Part shown: in pieces, positions 12,444 to 24,196 of the stretch
Layout: each line of letters opens with the position of its first letter
Position numbering within the stretch: position 1 is the stretch's first letter
DNA from: Stercorarius parasiticus
Taxonomy: Eukaryota > Chordata > Aves > Charadriiformes > Stercorariidae
DNA: 64,000 bases
Direction: 5' to 3'
Assembly (NCBI GenBank): GCA_013396915.1
Contig: VWZL01000556.1
Coordinates: 1,219,394-1,283,393 of the forward strand
Position numbers and translations under genes: made by a program
The notes under the pieces: generated by a model
Told to the model about the DNA's origin: nothing
Databases searched by the model: none
What the model saw: the letters and a program-made list of their open reading frames with translations, nothing else

Positions 12444-14249
12444 GTGGCGAGTATCAAGCTCAAGGGTAGCCTCGGCTGCAGTGGTCATGAAATAGTTGAA
12501 TTCAAGATCCTTTGGTCAGCGAGGAGAGCATGCAGCAAGCTCACTACCCTGGACTTCAAGAGAGCAGACTTTGGCTTCTTGAGGCACCTGCTTGGAAGGG
12601 TAACATGGGAGAAAGTACTGGAGGGAAGAGGGGCCCAAGAGAGCTGGTTAGTATTCAAGGATCACCTCTTCCAAGCTCAGGAATGGTGCATCCCAAAAAT
12701 GAAGAAATCAGGCAAAAATGCCAGGAGGCCTGTGTGGATTAACAAAGAGATCCTGGACAAGCTCAAAAGCGAAAAGGCAGCCTACAGAGGGTGAAAGCAA
12801 GGATGGGTTGACTGGATGGAGTACAGAGAAACTGCCCAAGTGACCGGGAACCAGATTAGGCAAGTTAAAGCCCAGATAGAATTAAATCTGGCTAGGAGCA
12901 TCAAGGATAACAAGAAAAACTTCTATAAGTACGTCAGGGGTAAAGGCAAGACTAGGGAAGATGTGGGCCCTCTCAGGAAGGAGACAGGAGACCTGGTCAC
13001 CTAGAATATGGAGAAGGGGAAGGTGCTGAATAACTTTTTCGCCTCGGTCCTCACCGGCAAGGGGTCCAACCACACCACCCAAATTGTAGGATGCAAAGGC
13101 AGGGTCTATGAGAATGAAGACCTGCCCACTGTAGGAGAAGATCAGTTTTGGGACCATCTGATGAACCTGAAGGTGCATAAGTCCATGGGACCGGATGAAA
13201 TCCATCCACGGGTTCTGAGGGAGCTGGCAGATGAAGTCGCCAAGCCGCTTTCTATTATATCTGAAAAATCGTGGCAGTCAGGTGAAGTTCCCACTGATTG
13301 GAAAAGGGGAAACGTAATCCCCATTTTCAAAAAGGGAAAAAAGGATGAGCTGGGGAACTACAGGCCAGTCAGTCTCACCTCTGTGATTGGCAAGATCATG
13401 GAGCAGATCCTCCTGGAAACTCTGCTAAGGCACATGGAAAATAAGGAGGTGATTGGTGACAGCCAACATGACTTCACCAAAGGCAAATTATGCCTGACAA
13501 ATTTGGTGGCCTTCTATGATGTTGCCACAGCATTGGTAGATAAGGGGAGAGCAACTGACATCATCTACCTGGACTTAGGCAAAGCGTTTGACACTGTCCT
13601 GCACGACATCCTGGTCTCTAAATTGGAAAAGCATGGATTTGATGGATGGACCACTTGGTGGATAAGGAACTGGCTGGATGGCCGCACTCAGAGGGTCTCA
13701 GTCAATGGTTCAATGTCCACACGGAAACCGGTGACGAGTGACATTCCTCAGGAGTCAGTACTGGGACCACTGCTGTTTAACATCTTTGTCAGTGACATGG
13801 ACAGTGAGATCGAGTGCACCCTCAGCAAGTTTGCTGATGACACCAAGCTGTGTGGCACGGTCGACACGCTGGAGGGAAGGGATGCCATCCAGAGGGACCT
13901 TGACAGGCTGGTGAGGTGGGCCTGTGAGAATCTCATGAAGTTCAACCAGGCCAAGTGCAAGGTCCTGTACCTGGGTCATGTCAATCCCAGGCACAAATAC
14001 AGGTTGGGTGGAGAATGGCTTGAGAGCAGCCCTGAGGAGAAGGACTTAGGGGTGCTGGTGGACNNNNNNNNNNNNNNNNNNNNNNNNNNNNNNNNNNNNN
14101 NNNNNNNNNNNNGTAGATTTAGGTTGGATATCAGGAAAAAATTCTTTACTGTAAGGGTAGTGAGGCACTGGAACAGGGAAGTTGTCAAAGCCCCATCCCT
14201 GGAAGTGTTCAAGGCCAGGTTGGATGAGGCTTTGAGCAGCCTGGTCTAA
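12444..14249 (+). pseudogene. CR1 ORF2 remnant: endonuclease end plus reverse transcriptase
   Basis: Codes for the C-terminal end of the apurinic-type endonuclease and the reverse transcriptase that copies CR1 RNA at the target site. One frame throughout, broken by stops at 12792-12794 (TGA where AYRGW is usual in CR1) and 13002-13004 (TAG just before [14 protein letters not shown]). Visible motifs: LGCSGHEIVEF (normally SDHE, so the catalytic aspartate is lost), [20 protein letters not shown] (motif A), [15 protein letters not shown] (motif B, normally GVPQGSVLGP, Gly to Glu) and FADDTKLCG (motif C, intact). It ends with the usual [26 protein letters not shown]. The gap at 14064-14112 removes part of the C-terminal region. 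It is inactive on several counts. Confidence 0.88.
14064..14112. other. Assembly gap (49 N), probably undersized
   Basis: Forty-nine N inside the CR1. In the CR1 copy at the window start, the matching interval (after GTGGTGGAC at 507 to the GAAGTTTCATCTG at 931) is about 423 bp. Unless this copy carries a deletion, about 370 bp are missing from the window. The reading frame across the gap therefore has no meaning. Confidence 0.85.
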
Positions 14250-14459
14250 GTGGGAGGTGTCCCTGCCCATGGCAGGGGGATTGGAACTAGATGACCTTTA
14301 AGGTCCCTTCCAACCTGAACCATTCTGTGAGTCTGTATTTAAGATGGAGGGGAAAAAACCCTGTGCCAATGGCATTTTCAGCCAGAGAGAGGAGTGAGAC
14401 TATGAGAGAAACAACTCTGCAGACACCAAGGACAGTGAAGAAGGAGAGGGAGGAGGTGA

Positions 14460-14900
14460 TGCAGGCGCTGGAGCAGAGAGATTCCTCTGCAGCCTGTGGT
14501 GAAGACCATGGTGAGGCAGGCTGTTGCCCTGCAGCCCATGGAGGTTAATGGTGGAGCAGATATCCACCTGTAGCCCGTGGAGGACCCCACGCTGGATCAG
14601 GTGGATGCTCCCAAAGGAGGCTGTGACCCCATGGGAAGCCTGCGATGGAACGGGCTCCTGGCAGGACCTGTCACCCCATGGAGAGAAGAGCTCATGCTGG
14701 AGCAGGTTTACTGGCAGGACTTGTGACCCTGTGGGGGACCTGCACTGGAGCAGCCTGTTCCTGAAGGACTGTGCCCTGTGGAAAGGACCCACGCTGGAGC
14801 AGTTTGTAAAGAACTGCAGCCCGCGGGAAGGAATCACGTTGGAGAATTTTGTGGAGGACTGTCTCCCGTGGGAGGGATCCCATGCTGGAGCAGGGGAAGA
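14460..14900 (-). repeat. GC-rich tandem array of about 48-bp units inside the LTR
   Basis: Recurring cores such as CACGCTGGAGCAG and GCAGCCCGTGG(G)A appear near 14468, 14551, 14592, 14642, 14696, 14743, 14793, 14838 and 14884; the last five are 45-50 bp apart. The array belongs to the U3/R part of the LTR. It leaves long open frames on both strands (14400-14966 minus, 14524-14922 plus), but these follow from the stop-poor repeat unit and are not protein genes. The same interval is missing from the LTR copy at 54683-55102. Confidence 0.8.
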
Positions 14901-17900
14901 GTGTGAGGAGTCTTCCTCCTGAGGAGGAAGGAGCAGCAGAGACAATGTGTGATGAAGTGACCACAACCCCCCTTCCCTGTCCCCCTGTGCTGCTTGGGTG
15001 GAGAAGGTGGAGAATTCAGGAGTAAAGTTGAGCCTGGGAAGAAGAGTGAGGGGTGGGGGGAAGATGTTTTAAATTTTGGGTTTATTTCTCATTACCCTCC
15101 TCTGATTTGATTGGCAAATTTCCCCAAGTTGAGTCTGTTTTGCCCTTGATGGTAACAGGTGAGTGATCTCCCTGTCCTTATCTCAGCCCTTTTGTTGAGA
15201 GCCTTTTGTTTGGGGGAGTGATAGAGTGGCTTTGGTGGGCATCTGGGATCCAGCCAGGGTCAAACCCACCACATCTGGCCATATGAAGTGGATAATTTTG
15301 TTGGTATTCCTGCCACCTCATAGTATATCAGATCTGTATAATGAAGTTCAGTGTTGCAACAATAACATTTTTGTATAAAGCCACGTTTAAAAACCAGTGT
15401 CAATAAAGAAATAAACCACTATAATAATAACAGTTTAAAATAAGTATACATTATTTTGTGAAAGTATGGATACATAAAGAATGAGCAATAATATTTCAGA
15501 ATATTATTTCACCCTGTCATTATTGGTATACATGTACACAAAGAAATTAATAAAAAATTATTCTTGTTCTTTTGAAGTGTCAGTGGAGCAAATAATGCCA
15601 AACGTAATTAAAATAATATAATGCAAAATTTCTTCGTGATATATGAAAATAGTATCTAAATATCCTTTTTAATTCGTCATAATATCTACTTCAAACATGA
15701 TCTTTGTGTTTTTGTTTAAAAAAAAAAATCAAGTGTTCTCCTACATATCCTTATATATTTTGAAAATTTAACCCTGCATATGCTGATAACCTTTGAGGAT
15801 GATGCATGGAAGTGTTATTTCTCATTTTCAGCCAAGTAATGTAAATTGTAGGGATGAGTCCCCACAGCTGTGGGGCCTTGTGCTGAAGGGCCTTCACACA
15901 GCAAATATTATCTGTACTGTAGTAGTTATAACTGTCTAAGATTATACATGAAGCCATGTTTGTATAGGAAGAGGAAAATGATTTTTGTTAGAACAGATAC
16001 AGCATACGTATGCGTGTGAGGAGCTATGAGAGGGGGAATAAAAGCTTTTGGGAGCTTGAGTCCTTCTTCAAGTGATGTTTAAAGAAATGTTTTTCCAGGA
16101 TGGTTATGTTAAGAAGGACTTACACCTGAAAATTCACCTAATTTCTCCAGTTTAAGTGAACTACTCTAGTAAAAGGAGCTCTTTGTGCCCCCAACAGAAT
16201 GCTAAGCCCATTGAATGTATGGGCTATTGAAATGATTAGGACTACTCATAACGTGAAGCATATTAAAGGCCTCTCTTGGGTAGGACTTCAGAATCTGCAT
16301 GTTACTCTTTGCCAATACTCCTAAGTTTCATCAGTTTCAAATTTTTCATGAATCACGTTGCCTTCTGACACCAAATCACATGCTTCCTGGGTGTGTCATG
16401 GGCATACTTGCGTCCGCTAGTTTACAGAGCAAGTTAGTTCTAATTCTCGTAACTGGAGGTAACCTGTAGAAAGAGAATAGATCTGCGACTGCTTAATGCA
16501 TCACACGCGTGTCTATGGAAACGTGCGTACTTTTTACCTCTGTGTATTTTGGAGCTATTTAGAAAGGACATTCTCTTCACAGTGCTTTCAGCAAGCTAAA
16601 AATTAATCCACTTATTAAAATCTACCATGGATAAGAAGAAAGTTTCTGTAAAGTGTGAACTATAAAATAGCCTGAAGTGGCAGGTTTAATCCACTATGAA
16701 GCTGTAATCATGTAAACTGCTGGTGGACTGCCATTAAGCTATTCATAGTATGCATTACTCCTAAAGAGAACTTAATTAAATATAGTCTCTTATGGCCACT
16801 AATACACCAGTATAGTGTACTGATGATTCTGTCCTTTACCTAACCTTTCCATTTCCATGCACCTGAAATGTACTGAGATCAATTAATAAAAATTGCTTGG
16901 ATTAAAGAAAAATAATAATTCTGTAGAAAGTGTTAAAACATTTAAATCCATAAAGTTATTTTTTTCAATGATGTGGATATATTTTATTGTTTATATGTCT
17001 AAATGTCTGTCAAATCTACACAACACAATATGAAGACATATTGGTAGTCCGAAGGTATGCATTTAATGTTTTTTTCTGTTTTATATGTGGCTGATGCTTT
17101 AGGAGATATTAATGTTTTTGGGAGGTAGGGAATGTGCCCCTCACTTGTCTTTTACTGTATCCTCCATGATTCTTTTTCTATGAAACAGAAAAGGAAAAAA
17201 AAAAAATCAAACCTAAGTCGTCCTCCTCCATCCCTGATAGTCTAAAACTTTCAGGAAATGGGGGGAAAAAAATCCCCAACATAATTCAGTAGTGATTTTC
17301 TATGTATGTTTTAGATAGTAAGCATTAAAAGCATTTAGAAGTTGTTATACCTAATTTAAAACTATTTTCTTATTTCTTTACTTTTAGAAGGCCCTATAAA
17401 CTGAATGATAAAAACTACTTTGTATTGTGTTGTCCCTTAAAATTAAATGTCTTACATGGTGTTGTTTGTAGGTATCTGTTCTTATTTTGATAACACACAA
17501 TTTTATATTTTCATCAACACTGAAAATTTTATCTTAAAGTATTCAAGTGTTACATTTCTCACTGCTGGAGGTCTGCCTTTAGGGAACTGTGAAACATCTG
17601 AGTTATCTGTGAGGGGTATGGTAAAAATGATAACTATCAAACATGGGCATCAGTCCTAATAACACTTTTTTAATGTTAAGATCTTTTCCGGAGCAAGCCA
17701 TCTAGAAATCCAGATAATTGAATTAGGGATCCCAGCTGTTCAGAAATGTCTTGAAGCTTTGTATTGTCTTTCTCAGCAATCCTCTGGTAAGATTTCTTTA
17801 GCATATTAAAACCAATTGTCATTTTTTCATTGTTTTCAGTTGACTTTATCTTAGAACTACTTTAGCTAGGAAAACTTAACAAGATAACTTTAATTATGAC

Positions 17901-20900
17901 AGTGTATGATGTAACAAAACTGTAATTAGTATTTGAAAATACTGTCAACGCTTTTTTTTTTTAACGTGGTGGAAAAATAACATTCTAGGTACCACTTTAT
18001 GGAGCCAGCAGCCTGATTTGAATTAAGCAACAGTAGGAACCAAAGCACTCCAGAAGATAGTCTGAATTACTAGCGGAGTTAAAGTCCATGAAAATGCGGA
18101 ACAACATAGTTTTGCAACACTCAGATTTTAGAGTGCTTGGTTAAATCAAGAAGCATGCTAAACTCTCTTTTGCAAATAAATAAGGGATAAGATTAAAAAA
18201 ATGTCAGAAGAAATTATCAGAAGCAAAGCAAAGAGTAATAAAGGCTTTTAAAAGAGAAAGAGAGAAGAGTCTCTAGTGATGAAATATTCTAGACGTGTAG
18301 AATAGCTTAATATAAGACTCAGCCTTATAAGTACAGAGAGGAAGAAATGATGATGGGGTGATAGGGATGAAATGAGATTGGAGAAAAAGAAACAAAAGGA
18401 AGTCAGGGAAAATATTGGACTTGATTCGCTGAAAAACGAGAAGAAAGCAAGTGATGAAAAACAAGTTGCATAATTTTAGTAGAAGTGTTTGGATCATATT
18501 TAATCATGAATCTGAAAGAAGGCAAGAGTAGGAATGATGCTAATAATAATAGAGAACACAGGCGGAATGTAAAAGATTTTTGAAATTTTTGTCATTTGGA
18601 ATTTCAGCTTTGTTACTACTGGAGAAATAGAATACTGAGCACTGGTTTTTAAAAGGTTTTTCCTGTGCCAATATAGGAAGATTTTAACCATTCTGAGTGT
18701 GAAATGTTCATGTGAAAAATGTGAGTAAATACAATTCTGAAAACACTAAGGTTTTTTAGTGTTGTTACTACTTTTTTTTCCCCCCATGTTAGTAAAATCT
18801 TTGTTTTATTAAAAATAACTGTTCTGTAACTTTAACTTTATTTCATTTTCAAATTGTGAATGCACATGAAAAGTTTTAAAACCAAGGAGAATAGAAAATC
18901 TATAAAATTTGGAATGATTTAGTAACTGGATTGCTTCTAGCAATTCCCTCTGCAAGCATATCTTGTGTAAGCAGTTAAGTGGGTTCTATTTAAAGGCTAA
19001 ATCATTTTTAGTATATTGTCAGAATTATAGCTTTCATACTGAATCGTTAATAAAACCACTTTTGGAGCCATATTAAAACTAATGCACACCATGTTTCCCA
19101 GTTAATTTAAGAGCTAAGACTCGCTGGGTTATTTTGTGTAATTCTGGGTTGCTGACCAAAAGTTTTTAATTTAGATTGTGAACCTATGATACAGAGATTC
19201 CAGTCCAGTCTTTTGTACTATGTCTCTGTCTTCAAATTGTTTATGGATCTTTTCATTGCTAAAAGTAGCCAGTTGTACTATGAAAAATAAAAAACTGTTT
19301 ACAGTTGGCAGTTACAAGTTTCCCATCTTTTGCTTTTTTTCAAGCATTTTCTTCACTAAATACAGAACTAAAGCTGAACTACAACATGAGATGTGCTAAA
19401 CATGGTGTGAGTGTTTACTACCAAAACACTTGTGGCAGGGACTGAAAAGCAGCATCTTTATCAAGTGAAAGGCAGGCCATCCCTTCCAGACATTTCACTT
19501 AGTTTTCATTCCCTGTGATTCTGTGGCAAAAGACATGTATTCTGGGAAAGAAATATCTAAATTTCAGGCTGAATTACATATGTAGGTTAATTTTTTTCCT
19601 TTCTTCCACTGTTCTTAACTACCACTTGCTACTTGAGAGCAAGTACTCCATCAGGCTGGTGTGTTATGCCTTGAAGAGTGTCCCAGGTTCACTGTGTGTG
19701 GCATTTTAGTTGCAGGAGTGCACGGTTCAACTTCATTATCTGCTATTTTGTATTAAAGCTATATTCCTCCCCTGTTCAAGAAAAGTAGTCCCATTAAAAT
19801 GACATTTAAACTGGCTGTTTGAGGCTTAAAATTTTGCTAGGTAGGGTTAATAAAAATTTCCATTGTCTGGCATTTATGATACTAGCAATTTCTTGAGACT
19901 ACAATGCTTTGAAAACACATGGTGTATAAGCACTAGAACAATAGTAAAGCCAAGTACAACTGAGGCTTTCTGCTTACTAAGGTATTTAGCTCCTGGAAAT
20001 TTTTGCATGATTTCATGTGGGATTTTAAAATTCATTTTAAGAGATAAATTACTCCATTAACTTTACAATAGGTAGATATTATTTTATGCTCATCTAGTGC
20101 TGTGATACCATATGGCAATGGAGATCTGTGAGCCTCTAAATGCTTCATATTTATTTTTGTCATCTTGTAATAAATTGTATTTCTGGAAAGTAAAACTTTT
20201 TATGTAGCTACTATGATTGTATTTAGATACTGTCATTTCTTTGCAAACTTAGTTTTTGAAAAATCCGTGCTCAGTTTGCTTTTGGGAAATTGTGTGTGTT
20301 AACCCTGTTACGCAAAAATAATGTAAGTTTTCCCAGGCACTCAGAATACCTGGGAATTTCACAGGCACAAAGAATGTCCTTAGTCAGTGCTGCTGATGGT
20401 TTCATTTTTATCTAAGTTAGTTTTATGATAAAAAGCAACTTCCTGTCTTCTGTATTTTTTGTCTTCCTTCTTACAGTAGCACCTTTGGAGATGGTCTTCT
20501 GCAAAAATGCAGTTGTTACACACATTGGGGATTAAAAAAACCTCTGGATTTGAGTATCTCTATGAAATGTTAATTCATGCCCAAGGTCCTTTGTAATTTT
20601 AACTTGTATTTAAGATGTGTTCTGTTTTATGAAGTTGACTTCTGAGTTGTAGAAGTTAATTTGTCAGATTTGGAATGTGATTTTTATACTCGAAGGATGA
20701 ATGGTATTTGAACATGAGTTTTTGCAGCTCCTATATTCTCTTAGTAACAAATATACTTTATTGTAACTGACGCATTGCATCAACAGTGTCCCAAAAGCCC
20801 CTTGCTATCTTTACGGTCCAGAGCACAAAAAGTTAACCTGCTGTGTAGATGGCGAGCCGCTTTATGATTCTCACACATACCTGCTGCTTAAAGCTTAAGT

Positions 20901-21637
20901 TTAGTAACATGAAAAGTCTTGTGTTATGTCAATTAATTGAAAGTTATCAGCTGATAAAGCTACTGCACTGAAGTCAGAAAAATCATCCCTTCTGTTCTTA
21001 AGAAATAATGTGATACGGCAGCTTTCTATTGGCTAAACGTTCTTGTTTGTATAAAAAAGTGGATGGATTTCCTGATAAAAGTAGAATGCTGTTAACTAAC
21101 ACTTTCTCAGAAGTAGAAATCATGCAGAAATAGAGAACTCCCAGGTTTTTAAACTGTACGTGGTTTAAATACTTCTCTATCTTCTATAAGTATAGAACCT
21201 GGCCTTAGCATGACATCAGTACAATCTGTATGCTTGTGAAACAGTGAATAAATGAGTTTTGAGACATATCTGAATTCCTGCATACCTGAGTAAAGTGAGA
21301 AAAAGACAAGGGAAGAAAAGCTTCCTAGTTTAGTAAAACCTGAAATAAAACTTTAAGCAAGCTACGTATAGTCTTTTGTTCCAGTGGATTATCAAAACTG
21401 TGGAAAATACAGTAAGAATGCTAGATGTATATCCTTGGTTACGCTTCTTTCATCCCATGAAGTTACATCACGGAAGTAGCAATGCAGATATATAGTTTTA
21501 ATAGAACTTATCCAACTCCTGTAGCTATTACAGTTGAGAACAACTGAAGAAGAAAAGACTAGTCTGTCTTTTAATGTAACATAAAAATTTCTTATAGTGG
21601 TGCTAGATACCTGCCTTTCTTCTTCTTCTTTTTTTTT

Positions 21638-21638
21638 N
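21638..21638. other. Single-base assembly gap in a pyrimidine run
   Basis: One N directly after a (TTC)n then T-rich run. This is probably a nominal gap at a simple repeat, so the true length here is uncertain. Confidence 0.7.
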
Positions 21639-22636
21639 ATCTTGATAATCATTTTGGTCAGTTGCAACTCCTAGCCGTTCTAATAATGTTTACATTTTTG
21701 TTCCAGTACCTGTTTTAATGCTTCATTTCTATGAAAACTGAGATAGCAGCAGCTTAGAGAGACTACCTTGTGTGAGCAGAGGAATATCATGCTCAGTAAG
21801 GTGGCATTTGTTTGAGGAGTAAGCCTTAGATTTGATTTCTGAGGATGAATTCTTTTTCAGTCTTTTTATACTTCTGCAATTATTTAAAGAAAACCAGGCT
21901 GATTTTTCCCTAAGGTATCCTTATTGTAGAAGTTTCTGGGTGTGTTTGATCAGCCTCTGAAATTTTGTTTTCATTCAGACATGGTAATCGTGGTTTCTTT
22001 TCACACCTTTTGGTTTTTTTATTTACATTATTTTCTCTTGTATGTTTTGAGCATTATAATATTCCTCCTCTATGTACTTCTTCACATCAGATTGTCCTGT
22101 TCTAAATATTCTTTAAATATTCTGAATTTAGTACTCTGTGAGAAAATGAACTGTTTATGGATAGGTATTTTTAAAAGGGAATTGAACTGTATTGATTTGA
22201 AAATAAAATTTCACCAGAGTCTTTTCCAACCACCTATTTCTCATTTAAAAAAAAAAAAAGATTAAGGACCTACTCTTCAGTTAGTTGTGTTTTATTTTTT
22301 TGTTATGTCATCTTATTCTTAGCAAGAAAGTTATAAGTAGAAACAATTGATAATTAGTAGCTGTTTTGGATTTGATTTGTGACCTCCTATTATAGAATGT
22401 AGTAGAACTATGTAAGAAAGACTTTTATACAAGCTATGCATCAAAAAATCAGAGAAGGAAAAAATGGGTATGTTTAATCCTACTTAACCCTTCGAAGGGA
22501 TGGTAGCATAATAAGCAGAACTTTAAATTTATATTTGGGTAGTTACAATCTAATTATGTATATGAGAAAATAAAAAAGCAATTATCGCTATTGCAATAAT
22601 AACACTAAAAATTAACATGCTTTATGGTCATTTCAG

Positions 22637-22792
22637 TGAGCATGAGTGTGTCAACTGTTAGGGCTAAACCATCTTCTTTTCCATACCAAGCTGAGTGGCC
22701 AAGTCCTGGCAATATGGACTCATTGAGGACTATATGGAAGAAATGTTTCCTTACTGGCTACTGCTCTTACGTGCTGTATCTTGATCAAAACG
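22637..22792 (+). other. Candidate 156-bp coding exon (phase 1-1)
   Basis: Preceded by TATGGTCATTTCAG (splice acceptor) and followed by GTAAGAGG (donor). Length is a multiple of three, with two leading bases, 51 full codons and one trailing base, all open. The frame reads SMSVSTVRAKPSSFPYQAEW and later TIWKKCFLTGYCSYV, ending YLDQN. It is richer in G and C than its surroundings. No family is recognised. The two splice signals plus a symmetrical open frame make it one of the better exon candidates in the window, but chance cannot be excluded without a protein or transcript match. Confidence 0.33.
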
Positions 22793-24168
22793 GTAAGAGG
22801 TTTGCATTCCTAGTTCATAAATAGTTGCAAGACATCTGGACTACCTTGTCATGGAACAAGAAGCAAATTTTTTTCTTTGTGAACCTTTTTCTCTGGTTCT
22901 TATCTAAAGACCATTTTTCTGGTAACTCCTAAAGATTTTGGCATGTGCTAATAAGTTGTGAGAGAATGAAGTGAAAGCTGTAATAAAAGGTACTATTTAT
23001 TTTAGTTGAGTTTTTAGCTGTTCTTTCCAACTTTCATCATTAACGAGGTAGAGTGAGAAGAAGTGCTCATGTGACTCTAAAAATGGTAGCTGTGAAAACT
23101 GGGATAATTATTTTCGAATGGAATATGATGAAAAATTAGTAATCAACTATATAATCCTTTTTTCGGTGGTTTTCAAAATGTTCAGGCATTATATTTTTCT
23201 TTGAGGACAATGCTTTCTCTGAGATCTGATTTTGCTTTCTATATCTTTTTATAAAGAACCTTTAGATCTGAAGATCAGTACATGAAAAGGAAGTGAAAAA
23301 TAATGATCTGTTTCTGTACTTAAACACATGTAGTATTTATGAAAAAAATCTGCTGCAACATTTATAGCATTGAGAATTTGGCATGTGCCTCTAGCATCCA
23401 GCTGCTTAAGTTCCTCACATCTTGCTGTTTAGAAAGTCAATTTATTTTTTACAAAACTTATGTTCTTATACAGATAAATTTGAGACTATCACAAAATGAG
23501 ACACAGTAATCAATTTAAACTCAGCAGTTGCCTGCTATTAATTGCCATTTACACACATTTAAATGCAAAGCTCGTGATAGCTCTGATTCATAAAATGTTA
23601 AAGATATTTTTAATAGGGAAAAAGTCTTGAACTCTGTATGTGGCAATAAGATTTGCATTCCTTCTCAGGTAGGCATCTTACAATTCTATAGAGATTTCCC
23701 CTCAACAAAGGCTCATTATTGTGTCTTTGAAAGCTAACTGAGAAGATACTTCTGGCTTTGCAGATAGTGTGTATATTTAGTACAGAATATTGAGCAATAA
23801 GTTGTAAGAAAATGAGGTAACTTGACTAAAACATGGTCTTTAATGTGTTTTCATTTATTTTTATCCTTAGAGAGCGTTAAGTGATAATAATGATAGATTC
23901 TGTGTGTTTCCAAGTTCTTGCTTTGACGTGCTAGCGTTATTCACAGAAGGTCCATGCAATTCCTACATGCGTAATCTTGTATTTGGAAATGTCGCTGTGA
24001 CGTACTCATACTTCTGTAATTAATAGTTATTCTGGAATTAGTTTATGGATAGTTTGTGCATTTTGTTAGCACAAAGACAGAATTTCAGAAAACATAATAA
24101 ATGGAAAGGAACTTGTCCCAACTCTCTAATGGCTTATATCAAGATAAAACGTTACCCATATGAATTTT

Positions 24169-24196
24169 TATATATATATGTATATATGTATATATA
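24169..24196 (+). repeat. (TA)n/(TG) simple repeat
   Basis: TATATATATATG followed by TATATATG and TATATATAG, read directly. Confidence 0.85.

Larger units (their letters stand above)
12383..14339 (+). mobile_element. CR1 LINE, 5'-truncated, nested inside the LTR
   Basis: Begins inside the endonuclease region of ORF2 (MLDFVLTN can be read just after 12400 with a frameshift near 12430) and runs through the reverse transcriptase to a 3' UTR and a tail reading CCATTCTGTGAGTCTGTA. TATT occurs at both junctions (12383-12386 and 14336-14339), a possible short target duplication or microhomology. One reading frame from 12444 to 14249 is kept with only two stops plus the gap, so this copy is younger than the other CR1s here. 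It inserted after the LTR because it splits it. The 5' truncation is normal for CR1 and implies aborted reverse transcription. Confidence 0.92.
12203..15273 (-). mobile_element. Solo ERVL-type LTR, interrupted by a CR1
   Basis: Minus-strand LTR in two pieces, 12203-12386 and 14336-15273, about 1.12 kb once the CR1 between them is removed. The right end reads GGGTCAAACCCACCACA and the left end TGTACTGGCTTTGCATGG. In LTR orientation it therefore begins TGTGGTGGG and ends with a TACA terminus, matching the copy at 54683-55102. It is flanked by TCTTG (12198-12202) and TCTGG (15274-15278), a 5-bp target duplication with one mismatch. The interior at about 14460-14900 is a GC-rich array of roughly 48-bp units. 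No retroviral coding region adjoins it. The 5-bp duplication points to an ERVL-like retrovirus. I recall this LTR family as abundant in many birds, but this was not checked. Confidence 0.85.

Noticed and set aside
14400..14966. 188-codon minus-strand and 132-codon plus-strand frames as genes
   Set aside because: Both lie in the GC-rich tandem array of an LTR and are explained by a stop-poor repeat unit.
23871..24021. About 50 open codons after a strong acceptor-like tract
   Set aside because: No canonical donor, and no poly(A) signal was found to make it a last exon; probably chance.
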